A DNA stretch of 5,583 nucleotides from CAYYNQ01 sp964473105 (GTDB lineage: Bacteria > Sumerlaeota > Sumerlaeia > MVZB01): the NCBI GenBank assembly GCA_964473105.1, contig CAYYNQ010000090.1, forward strand, positions 1 to 5,583. The letters run 5' to 3'. The notes under the pieces are model-generated. The model was given only the letters and a program-made list of their open reading frames with translations. It had not been told where the DNA came from and ran no database searches. Of this stretch, positions 1-5,583 are shown in pieces (position 1 is the first letter of the stretch; each line of letters begins with the position of its first letter). Both the position numbers and the translations under genes were made by a program.

Positions 1-208
1 TTCCACAACCTGATTCGCCAACAACTCCTACTATCTCTCCTTTTTTAATTGTTAGAGAGACATCATCTAAAGCCTTTAACCAACCAGTTTGTCGGTTCCA
101 AGAGTTGTTTATTGGAAACCATTTAGAGAAATTCTTTACACCTAAGATAGGCTCCCCTGTAGCAATTTCTTCACTACCTAATTTATCATTTACATTATCT
201 GATGACAT
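1..208 (-). CDS. Dpp/Opp-type ABC transporter ATP-binding protein, second ATPase (DppF-like), N-terminal part only
   Basis: This is the first 69 codons of an ABC ATPase that runs off the left edge of the window. The translation begins MSSDNVNDKLGSEE, has the DppF-style lead-in ILGVKNFSKWFP (residues 21-32), then LDDVSLTIKKGEIVGVVGES, and stops inside the Walker A motif (GESGCG, the Lys being the next residue outside). Proteins of this kind pair with the DppD-like ATPase encoded just upstream and power solute import from the cytoplasmic face of the inner membrane. The ATG at 208-206 was chosen because AAGGA lies 8 nt upstream (221-217) and because it overlaps the end of the preceding ATPase gene by 14 nt, a usual arrangement for this pair. 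The two ATPases share the Walker A stretch but differ before it, so this is a paralogue and not a duplicated fragment. Signature, Walker B and C-terminal regions are not visible. Substrate unknown. Confidence 0.93.
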   Translation of the reverse strand, partial: MSSDNVNDKLGSEEIATGEPILGVKNFSKWFPINNSWNRQTGWLKALDDVSLTIKKGEIVGVVGESGCG

Positions 209-1232
209 TTTCTGTTTCCTTAGCCGATACTAAAGTGCTGTTGAAACATCTTAGCATATGCCCTTTTTTAGGCCATGATACCTCTGGTCTGAGTTTTGCA
301 CACTCACTTTTAGCTTCATCACATCGAGGATGAAAACGGCACCCTGATGGAGGGCTTATTAATGCGGGAATTTGGCCGGGTATTCCTTTTAAATCTTGGG
401 AGTTATTTGGTAAACTCTGCAAAAGTTTCCTTGTATATGGGTGGCGTGGTTGAGAGAAAAAATCTTTTGAAATAGCTGTTTCCACCTCTTGTCCAGCATA
501 CATCACAGTTATTCTGTCACATATTTCGTATGCTGCGCCTAAGTCATGTGTAGTAAATAAAACAGAAACGCCCCTTTCAACTGCTACGCTCCGTAGTAAT
601 TTTAAGATTTGGGCTTGAATAGTCACGTCTAAGGCAGTGGTGGGTTCATCAGCTATAATCATTCTTGGTTCGGGCAATAGAGCCATTGCTATCATAAGAC
701 GCTGTCGTTGCCCTCCTGACACTTCGTGTGGATATTTCCGTAAAATTCCTTCTGGGTCTGGAAGTTGTACTGTATGAAGTAGGTCTATAATTCTTTTTTT
801 ATCAGTTACTTGTCTAGATTTTTTATATCTTGTGAAGTATTTTCCTTTTACGAAATCAGGAGACTTCCACTTCATTAAATCCATCATTTGTGAACCAATA
901 GTAAATACTGGGTTCAATGACGTTAGAGGGTCTTGAGGTATAAAAGTAATAAGCTTCCCCCGAATGTTATCTGCAAGATCTTTCGATGAAATTTTTAGTA
1001 AGTCATTATCGTCAAATATTACTGTACCTGAGGATATCCTAGCTGAGTTTTTGGGTAATACTCCCAAGATAGCTCGAGCTAAAGTCGTTTTTCCACAACC
1101 AGACTCCCCCACAAGTCCAACTATTTCACCAGGCATCATGTCAAAATTCACTTTATCTAGTACTTTTGCTAAACCTTGCTCTGTGTTAAAGCCAACCTCT
1201 AACCCCTTAACTGACAATAAATTTTTACCCAA
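195..1232 (-). CDS. Dpp/Opp-type ABC transporter ATP-binding protein, first ATPase (DppD-like)
   Basis: ABC ATPase of 345 residues counted from a TTG start at 1232-1230. It hydrolyses ATP on the inner face of the membrane as a probable heterodimer with the DppF-like protein. All motifs are intact: Walker A GESGCGKTT (42-50), Q-loop Gln in FIPQDP (Q100), signature VSGGQ (171-175), Walker B IIADE (192-196), and the H-loop His in TTHD (H229). The C-terminal oligopeptide/dipeptide domain starts at RHPYTRKLL and carries four cysteines (298, 304, 311, 329; spacing C-x5-C-x6-C-x17-C), the pattern that binds a 4Fe-4S cluster in characterised DppD proteins. The start was set by GGAGGA at 1244-1239, well spaced before the TTG; an in-frame ATG at 1277 would add 15 unlikely residues and overlap the permease gene by 53 nt. 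With the TTG the overlap is 8 nt. The stretch between Q-loop and signature (about 118-150) is long and rich in Lys/Arg/Tyr compared with typical DppD. Substrate unknown. Confidence 0.95.
   Translation of the reverse strand: MGKNLLSVKGLEVGFNTEQGLAKVLDKVNFDMMPGEIVGLVGESGCGKTTLARAILGVLPKNSARISSGTVIFDDNDLLKISSKDLADNIRGKLITFIPQDPLTSLNPVFTIGSQMMDLMKWKSPDFVKGKYFTRYKKSRQVTDKKRIIDLLHTVQLPDPEGILRKYPHEVSGGQRQRLMIAMALLPEPRMIIADEPTTALDVTIQAQILKLLRSVAVERGVSVLFTTHDLGAAYEICDRITVMYAGQEVETAISKDFFSQPRHPYTRKLLQSLPNNSQDLKGIPGQIPALISPPSGCRFHPRCDEAKSECAKLRPEVSWPKKGHMLRCFNSTLVSAKETENVIR
217..221 (-). promoter_or_regulatory. Ribosome binding site of the DppF-like gene
   Basis: AAGGA on the minus strand, 8 nt upstream of the ATG at 208-206 and inside the last codons of the preceding ATPase gene. 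It supports the ATG at 208 as the start of the second ATPase, and its position within the upstream gene implies translational coupling. Confidence 0.7.
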
Positions 1233-2085
1233 CTTTACTCCTCCGAGTTCGAGGATCAAGTATATCTCGGAGCCCATCGCCTAGAAGATTGAAACCCATA
1301 ACAACTAAAAATATAGCAATTCCAGGTGCTGCTGCATACCACCAAGCTTCTGGTAAGAACTCTCTACTTTCAGCGATTGTTCTTCCCCACTCTGGACTTG
1401 GAGGAGGGGGGCCTAATCCTAAAAAACCAAGAGCTGCAGCTGTTAATATGGTGCCTCCCATGCCAATAGTTGTTCTAACAATAATGGAGGAAGAAATATT
1501 AGGAAGTACGTGTAAAATCATTACCTTACTTGGAGAAGCGCCAAGAGCAATTGATGCTTCAACATAAGGTTCATTTAGAGCAGATCGTGTCTCTGCATAA
1601 ACTAGTCTTGTCCAAAAGGGCCAATATGTTGCGGAAAGTGCTAAAATAACATTTTGAATTGATGGTCCTAGTGTTTGAGCAATCGCTATTGCTAGGATGA
1701 TTTGCGGAACTGAAAGAAATATATCTGATATGCGCATTAGTGCATCAGACATCCAATTTCTGTAATAACCCGCTAATAAACCTATTGGAACACCAATGGC
1801 TACAGAAACACTTATAGCTATTAAAGCAATAGCTATGGTTATTCGTGCACCATATAAAAGTCTTGAGTAGATGTCAGATCCCATCCTATCGGTTCCAAAA
1901 TAATGTTCTGAACTAGGACCGAGCAATCTTTCTGGTGGATGAAACTCACTAATATCTTCCGGGTGTGTGGCAAGAATTGGCGCAAAGATTGCTATTAAAA
2001 CTAAACTTAGAATAAGAATAACTCCCAGCGTCGCTGTTCGGTCCTGCGCTAGTTTTTTTAATAAAAATTTAAATGTTTCAATCAT
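1225..2085 (-). CDS. Dpp/Opp-type ABC transporter permease (DppC-like)
   Basis: Inner-membrane permease of 286 residues, a usual length for DppC/OppC. It forms half of the translocation channel with the DppB-like protein. After a short cytoplasmic start and a first membrane segment (about 20-38) comes the hallmark periplasmic motif HYFGTDRMGSDIYSRLL (61-77), then about five more hydrophobic segments (roughly 81-108, 121-141, 143-160, 199-222, 250-269). The EAA loop that docks on the ATPases is YVEASIALGASPSKVMILHV (174-193) followed by LPN. The C-terminus has the family-typical GFNLLGDGLRDILDPR. A Pro-rich LGLGPPPPSPEWG (223-235) matches the usual LGLG-x-P-x-P-x-WG element with extra prolines. 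The ATG at 2085 directly follows the TAA of the upstream permease gene with no spacer; AGGAG at 2100-2096, 10 nt before the ATG, serves as ribosome binding site. The end overlaps the first ATPase gene by 8 nt. Confidence 0.96.
   Translation of the reverse strand: MIETFKFLLKKLAQDRTATLGVILILSLVLIAIFAPILATHPEDISEFHPPERLLGPSSEHYFGTDRMGSDIYSRLLYGARITIAIALIAISVSVAIGVPIGLLAGYYRNWMSDALMRISDIFLSVPQIILAIAIAQTLGPSIQNVILALSATYWPFWTRLVYAETRSALNEPYVEASIALGASPSKVMILHVLPNISSSIIVRTTIGMGGTILTAAALGFLGLGPPPPSPEWGRTIAESREFLPEAWWYAAAPGIAIFLVVMGFNLLGDGLRDILDPRTRRSKVG
1239..1245 (-). promoter_or_regulatory. Ribosome binding site that fixes a TTG start for the DppD-like gene
   Basis: The minus strand reads CGGAGGAGTAAAGTTGGG here. 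GGAGG ends 7 nt before the TTG at 1232-1230 and is a near-perfect Shine-Dalgarno match. It lies within the last codons of the DppC-like gene, so a ribosome finishing that gene would be next to this site. No comparable site precedes the upstream in-frame ATG at 1277. Confidence 0.75.
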
Positions 2086-3090
2086 TTAAAGTTGACTCCT
2101 AGGATCCAGTATACCTTGAAGAACATCTACTAATAAATTTATAATAATAAACATAGTTCCGGTAATCAGTGTGAACCCCATGATTGCGTTATAATCCGAA
2201 TTCATTATCGATTGAACTGCGTAGAGACCAAGGCCCGGCCAGTCAAAAACTGCCTCCACAACCACCGTTCCAGATAACAGAATGCCAAATATTAAGCCAA
2301 TTTGCGTAACCGTACCAATTAATGCATTTCTAAGAATATACTTCCAAACAATAATTCGCTGAGGAAACCCCATAGCCTGTTCATATAAAACGTAATTAGA
2401 GTTAATTGCATCTAAAACACCAGCCCGTGTAAATCTCATTATGGTTGCCATTGCGGGGAAAGCTAAAGTTGCTACGGGTAAAACTAAGTGGCTAAAGGCA
2501 CTCCCAAAAGATTCCCAATCTCCCACTAACAGACTATCTAATAGAAAAAATCCAGTAATATGATCTGGTCCCCACCCATCAATTCTACCTTGGAGTGGTG
2601 TCCATTGAAGTTCCATCGCAAAAAATAATTGGAACAGTATAGCCAACCAAAAACTAGCAATCGCAAGCCCAGAGACCGTTATTAACCTAAGAATGTGGTC
2701 TGTTACTGAATTGCGATAAACAGCTGCAATTACACCTAGTGGAACACCAATTAAAGCTGAGATTAAAACAGAGGCAAAAGTCAGCTCTAATGTAGCAGGT
2801 AACCTTGCCAATAAATCATCTGATATTGGTCGTTGAGTATACAAGCTAATTCCTAAATCACCTTGAAATGTACCCATTACATAATTTATGAATTGAATAT
2901 GTAGTGGCTTGTCAAAGCCATATTGTGCTCGTAATTCTGCAATTTGTTCGTTTGTGGCATAATCACCAGCTAAAAAAGCTACCGGGTCTGCAGGAATTAT
3001 ATGACTTATCGTAAAAACGATTAAAAGGAGCCCAAATACTGTTGGAAAAAACCAAATCATTCTATTAAACATAAAGTATAAAATTCGCAT
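2086..3090 (-). CDS. Dpp/Opp-type ABC transporter permease (DppB-like)
   Basis: Inner-membrane permease of 334 residues, normal for DppB/OppB. It is the first channel subunit and partners the DppC-like protein. The N-terminal segment MRILYFMFNRMIWFFPTVFG and the following ISHIIPADPVAFLAG are typical, as are YGFDKPLHIQFINYV (57-71) and GDLGISLYTQRPI (77-89). Predicted membrane segments lie near 11-29, 101-123, 134-158, 199-218, 258-280 and 301-324. The EAA-type cytoplasmic loop is NYVLYEQAMGFPQRIIVWKY (232-251) followed by ILRNALI. VVVEAVFDWPGLG (276-288) and the C-terminal LLVDVLQGILDPR complete the family pattern. The first ATG is kept because it matches the usual N-terminus, but no clear Shine-Dalgarno sequence precedes it (the upstream bases are AT-rich). 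That suggests weaker initiation than for the binding protein. It begins 98 nt after the binding-protein stop and ends directly against the next permease. Confidence 0.96.
   Translation of the reverse strand: MRILYFMFNRMIWFFPTVFGLLLIVFTISHIIPADPVAFLAGDYATNEQIAELRAQYGFDKPLHIQFINYVMGTFQGDLGISLYTQRPISDDLLARLPATLELTFASVLISALIGVPLGVIAAVYRNSVTDHILRLITVSGLAIASFWLAILFQLFFAMELQWTPLQGRIDGWGPDHITGFFLLDSLLVGDWESFGSAFSHLVLPVATLAFPAMATIMRFTRAGVLDAINSNYVLYEQAMGFPQRIIVWKYILRNALIGTVTQIGLIFGILLSGTVVVEAVFDWPGLGLYAVQSIMNSDYNAIMGFTLITGTMFIIINLLVDVLQGILDPRSQL
2096..2100 (-). promoter_or_regulatory. Ribosome binding site of the DppC-like gene
   Basis: AGGAG on the minus strand, within the last codons of the DppB-like gene and 10 nt before the ATG at 2085-2083. 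The spacing is slightly long. With the abutting TAA-ATG junction it points to coupled, roughly equal translation of the two permeases. Confidence 0.6.
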
Positions 3091-3152
3091 AAAATTGTCT
3101 AATCTGTAAATTAATGAGTTAGTTTTTTCAATGCTAGGCTTAGTGTAAAGTA

Positions 3153-3179
3153 AGGAGCAGCCAATTTTTAGCTGCTCCT
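3153..3179 (-). terminator. Intergenic stem-loop after the substrate-binding protein gene
   Basis: A perfect 9-bp inverted repeat, AGGAGCAGC at 3153-3161 and GCTGCTCCT at 3171-3179, encloses a 9-nt loop. On the minus strand it starts 9 nt after the TAA of the binding-protein gene. It is GC-rich against a very AT-rich background. The bases that follow on that strand (TTACTTTACAC) form only a broken T tract, so it is more likely a leaky terminator or an RNA-stabilising stem that protects the 3' end of the binding-protein message than a full intrinsic terminator. Such elements are common between binding-protein and permease genes, where they help make the binding protein in excess. The stem is seen directly; the function is inferred. 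Confidence 0.65.
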
Positions 3180-3188
3180 AATCATTAT

Positions 3189-4763
3189 TTATTTATCGAA
3201 GTAAACCCAACGCATTTCTTGAGCGTTTCCAATTGGTGAGAAGCGAACACCTTTAACATCTTTGTTGTAAGGTCCAAACCAAACAGTATTATACACAAAA
3301 ATACCGCCAGCATCGTCCATTACCATCTTCGCCGCTTTCTTGTAGTTTACAGACCTTTTGGCTTGGTCTGGTTCAGTGCGTGCATCCATTAGTAGTTTGT
3401 CTACTTCAGGATTGCAGTACCAAGAATTGTTTCTAGCACCAATTTGGTCACAGGCATACATTTCACCAATCCAGTTGTTTGGATCCGCATAGTATGTTGA
3501 TCTCCAAATAAATAGTGAGTCATACATTTGCTCTTGATCTCGCATTTTCTTTGAAGCCACCGACCATGGTTCTTCAACAATTTTGGTTTTTAGGCCAAGT
3601 TTTGTTAGACTGTTTTGAAATAATGCAGCAGCTTGCGCAGTTTGCCCGTAGCCAGCTAGTGCACCGAGGACGAACTCAGGAATAGGTTTCTTTACCTTCG
3701 CAAGATACTCACGAGCCTTGTCCATGTCATAAGAGTAGCCTTTTTCATCCAACGGATTTCCCCAAATATTGTTGGGCATAGGCGCGGGGTTTCTTGCGAC
3801 GGACCCACCGAGTATATCAGTTATGAAAGAATCATAATCGAATGCATATGAAAGAGCTTTCCTGAAATTGATATCCTGCATTATTTCACGGTCATGATTT
3901 AAAATAACATAAAAGATACGCATAGACTCTTCAACTTGTACATCTACATTGTCAGAGGCTTCTAAACGCTTAACTTGGTCTTGTGGAAGATAACCATCTG
4001 TTCCATGAAAATCACCATTCATTAGGCCTAGCACTCGAGAATTAATCTCAATCACAGTTCTGAATTCGATTTCATCTAGATATTTATCACCCCAACCCAT
4101 GAAATGATTTTCAAAACGTTTAGCTGAGAACCCTATAGCTGGATCATATCTATCAAGTACAAACGAACCAGATCCTGCATCATTTTGAGAAAGCCATTTT
4201 GCTCCTAAATCACCATCAACCTCATGTGATTGGACAAGAGATGAATTTAAAATATGGATTGCTGGGACTGTTGCTAAGAAAATAGAAGATGGTTGAGTAA
4301 GGTTAAATTGCACTGTGTGCTTGTCAATTGCAATTGTACTTCCTGGTTCAATTGACCCAGTGTAAAGAGAGAAAGCACCTTTTTTTAATTTTAAAATGCG
4401 CTCCATAGAATATACCACGTCACTTGCTTCTACGGGTGAACCATCATGAAAAGTTGCACCTTTATTTAAATGAAAAGTGTAAGACTTACCATCTTCTGAA
4501 ATTTCGTAACTGTCAGCTAACCAAGGAGATAACTTTGGCGGATTGTCTAACCATCTTAGCAGTCCGTCATAGAGATTGATACGATAAGCGACCCGACCAA
4601 CGTCGTACAACGCATGAGGATCCATAGTGTCATAAGGTGAAGAGTTAGCAAAAATAAACTTATTTTTTGCCTCCACACTCGTTGGGGCAATCATGGAACC
4701 CCCTACCCCTAGTATTAGAGCCATGACCAGAGTCAGGCTTTTTATTATATTTAGCTTAAACAT
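3189..4763 (-). CDS. Periplasmic substrate-binding protein, family 5 (DppA/OppA-like)
   Basis: Solute receptor of 524 residues belonging to the SBP_bac_5 family, which delivers peptides, nickel, opines, oligosaccharides and related solutes to Dpp-type importers. A Sec signal peptide is clear: MFKLNIIKSL, a hydrophobic core to about residue 27, and a likely cut after V-E-A (30-32). No lipobox Cys is present, so the mature protein should be soluble in the periplasm. Family landmarks are MDPHALYD (47-54), NLYDGLLRW (63-71), the block YTFHLNKGATFHDGSPVEAS followed by DVVYSMER (95-122), FRKALSYAFDYD (300-311), and the C-terminal NNSWYCNPEVDKLLMDAR (445-462). Cys438 and Cys450 could form a disulfide. 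The ATG at 4763 was chosen over an in-frame ATG at 4808 because AAAGGAA sits just upstream (4777-4771) and the signal peptide starts there; the longer form would overlap the SDR frame and add 15 charged residues. It lies 32 nt after the SDR stop. The substrate cannot be assigned. Confidence 0.96.
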   Translation of the reverse strand: MFKLNIIKSLTLVMALILGVGGSMIAPTSVEAKNKFIFANSSPYDTMDPHALYDVGRVAYRINLYDGLLRWLDNPPKLSPWLADSYEISEDGKSYTFHLNKGATFHDGSPVEASDVVYSMERILKLKKGAFSLYTGSIEPGSTIAIDKHTVQFNLTQPSSIFLATVPAIHILNSSLVQSHEVDGDLGAKWLSQNDAGSGSFVLDRYDPAIGFSAKRFENHFMGWGDKYLDEIEFRTVIEINSRVLGLMNGDFHGTDGYLPQDQVKRLEASDNVDVQVEESMRIFYVILNHDREIMQDINFRKALSYAFDYDSFITDILGGSVARNPAPMPNNIWGNPLDEKGYSYDMDKAREYLAKVKKPIPEFVLGALAGYGQTAQAAALFQNSLTKLGLKTKIVEEPWSVASKKMRDQEQMYDSLFIWRSTYYADPNNWIGEMYACDQIGARNNSWYCNPEVDKLLMDARTEPDQAKRSVNYKKAAKMVMDDAGGIFVYNTVWFGPYNKDVKGVRFSPIGNAQEMRWVYFDK

Positions 4764-4770
4764 TATATTA

Positions 4771-4777
4771 TTCCTTT
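4771..4777 (-). promoter_or_regulatory. Ribosome binding site that decides the start of the binding-protein gene
   Basis: AAAGGAA on the minus strand, 7 nt before the ATG at 4763-4761. It is one of the better-placed ribosome binding sites in the cluster, in keeping with high expression of a binding protein. It rules in favour of the start that exposes the signal peptide. Confidence 0.75.
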
Positions 4778-4795
4778 CTTTGGTGTTAATTTTAG

Positions 4796-5554
4796 TCAAC
4801 GATTCCATTGAAATCCATCAATGGTAATATCTTGTCCAGTAATAAAATTAGGTTCAGACAGGGCAAGAAAACTTACTAACTCTGCTACATCTGTTGGGGT
4901 ACCAACGCGTTTTAGAGCTATACCTTTTACTAATTCAGGTTCGCGTTCAGCGATAACAGCATTTTTTGTAATTTCAGTTTTTATAAGACCGGGGCATACC
5001 GCATTTACTAGTATGTCTGGACCTAGTTCTTTAGCTAAGGCTCTGGTCATTCCTAGTATTCCTGCTTTAGCAGAAGTATAGGAGAATTTTGATACTGCTG
5101 CAGTTACCCCACCACTATGAGCATTTAAAGATGACATGGAGACAATTCTTCCCCATTTGGCTTTAAGCATATATTGCGCAACTGCTTGGATATAGTTGAA
5201 ACAGCTTTTCAAATTAATGTTTAGTGTTGTGTCGTACTCTTCTTCTGTAATTTCTAAAATTCCTTTTGGATTCGCTTTCCCTGCATTGTTAACTAAGACA
5301 TCAATTCTTCCATACTTTTTAAAAACATCAGAAGCTATTTCTTAGGCTCTTTTATGGTCCGAGACGTCCGCAATAAAGGTAATGCAAGAGCCTCCTAAAG
5401 CCTCAATTTCTTTTTTTGTGTTTGCAATCTCTACTTCGAGGAGGGCGACCAAAACTATTGAGGAGCCTAGACTTGCCAACTTAAGAGCGCAACCTCTGCC
5501 TATTCCTCTAGCTCCCCCAGTAACTATCGAAACTCTATTTTCTGATTTTGTCAT
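4796..5554 (-). pseudogene. Short-chain dehydrogenase/reductase (FabG-like SDR) interrupted by an in-frame stop
   Basis: A 252-codon SDR reading frame, normal length for a classical SDR, carries a TAA at 5344-5342 (codon 71). No frameshift is present: translation continues in the same frame on both sides. Before the stop are the Rossmann cofactor motif VTGGARGIGRG (11-21) and IADVSD (61-66). After it come FKKYGRIDVLVNNAG (78-92), the structural/catalytic Asn in LNINLKS (N114), catalytic Ser in SMSS (141 or 142), the YTSAK catalytic pair (Tyr159, Lys163), NAVCPGLIKTEI and the C-terminal FITGQDITIDGF. The family would oxidise or reduce an alcohol/ketone with NAD(P)H in the cytoplasm. As read, only a 70-residue fragment is made; restart downstream is unlikely, since the first candidate is a TTG at 5212 and the product would lack the cofactor fold. 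Ala37 stands where NAD-dependent relatives often have Asp. The ATG at 5554 lacks a clear ribosome binding site, and only 29 nt lie upstream. A sequencing error at codon 71 is the main alternative. Confidence 0.85.
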
Positions 5555-5583
5555 TCTAAAAAATTATCCACACTTAATTTTTT

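Noticed and set aside
1..40. Similarity between the left edge and positions 1091-1130
   Set aside because: Both encode the Walker A region of two paralogous ABC ATPases, so the likeness is explained by protein homology and not by a DNA repeat.
964..1284. Plus-strand open frame of 106 codons
   Set aside because: It lies opposite the well-supported ATPase and permease genes, has no recognisable domain and is a shadow of their codon structure.
1289..1567. Plus-strand open frame of 92 codons
   Set aside because: Antisense to the DppC-like permease, with composition that mirrors the Gly/Pro-rich and Ala-rich parts of that protein.
3103..3131. Possible promoter before the DppB-like gene: TTGAAA (3131-3126), 17-nt gap, TACAGA (3108-3103)
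   Set aside because: The -35 match is good but the -10 matches only three consensus bases, and such matches occur by chance in AT-rich DNA. It would make sense as an internal promoter but cannot be supported by sequence alone.
4764..4808. Longer form of the binding protein starting at the ATG at 4808
   Set aside because: The extension is charged, would precede and spoil the signal peptide, and overlaps the SDR end, while a good ribosome binding site stands before the ATG at 4763.
4821..5081. Plus-strand open frame of 86 codons
   Set aside because: Antisense to the C-terminal half of the SDR frame, with no family features.
4796..5212. C-terminal SDR half as an independent gene starting at TTG 5212
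   Set aside because: It begins in the middle of the SDR fold, right after the conserved N-I-N, without the nucleotide-binding region. The upstream codons continue the same SDR in frame, so it is part of the interrupted gene.
5555..5583. GATAAT-like -10 element just upstream of the SDR start
   Set aside because: Only 29 nt of AT-rich sequence is available, no -35 can be assessed, and the element is so close to the ATG that the transcript would be nearly leaderless.

Overview
The window holds most of one minus-strand gene cluster for a peptide/nickel/opine-type (Dpp/Opp, PepT family) ABC importer, preceded by a short-chain dehydrogenase/reductase (SDR) reading frame broken by a stop codon. In transcription order (right to left) it contains: SDR (5554-4796, in-frame TAA at 5344-5342); family 5 substrate-binding protein (4763-3189); a short spacer with a strong stem-loop (3179-3153); DppB-like permease (3090-2086); DppC-like permease (2085-1225); DppD-like ATPase (1232-195); and the first 69 codons of a DppF-like ATPase (208 to the window edge). 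No convincing gene lies on the plus strand, and I see no RNA gene, mobile element, CRISPR array or attachment site.

The organism looks like a Gram-negative bacterium with an AT-rich genome (about 40% GC by eye). The binding protein has a plain Sec signal ending in a V-E-A cleavage site and no lipobox cysteine, as expected for a soluble periplasmic protein. An alphaproteobacterium, perhaps a marine lineage, fits the style of the proteins, but this is an impression and was not tested.

The five transporter genes form a standard binding protein, two-permease, two-ATPase set in the usual A-B-C-D-F order. The spacing is tight: dppB stop and dppC start abut, dppC/dppD overlap by 8 nt, and dppD/dppF overlap by 14 nt, which indicates translational coupling. 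The binding protein would capture a solute in the periplasm, the two permeases form the channel, and the two ATPases drive import. The stem-loop just after the binding-protein stop probably helps keep that protein in excess over the membrane parts. The substrate cannot be read from sequence; peptides are only one possibility for this family. The SDR at the head of the cluster may once have acted on the imported compound, but as read here it would give a 70-residue fragment.

I found no undescribed system. The points most worth a second look are the single in-frame stop that splits an otherwise well-conserved SDR, a non-acidic residue at that SDR's usual NAD-binding Asp position, the stem-loop, and the evidence that the dppD-like gene starts at TTG.
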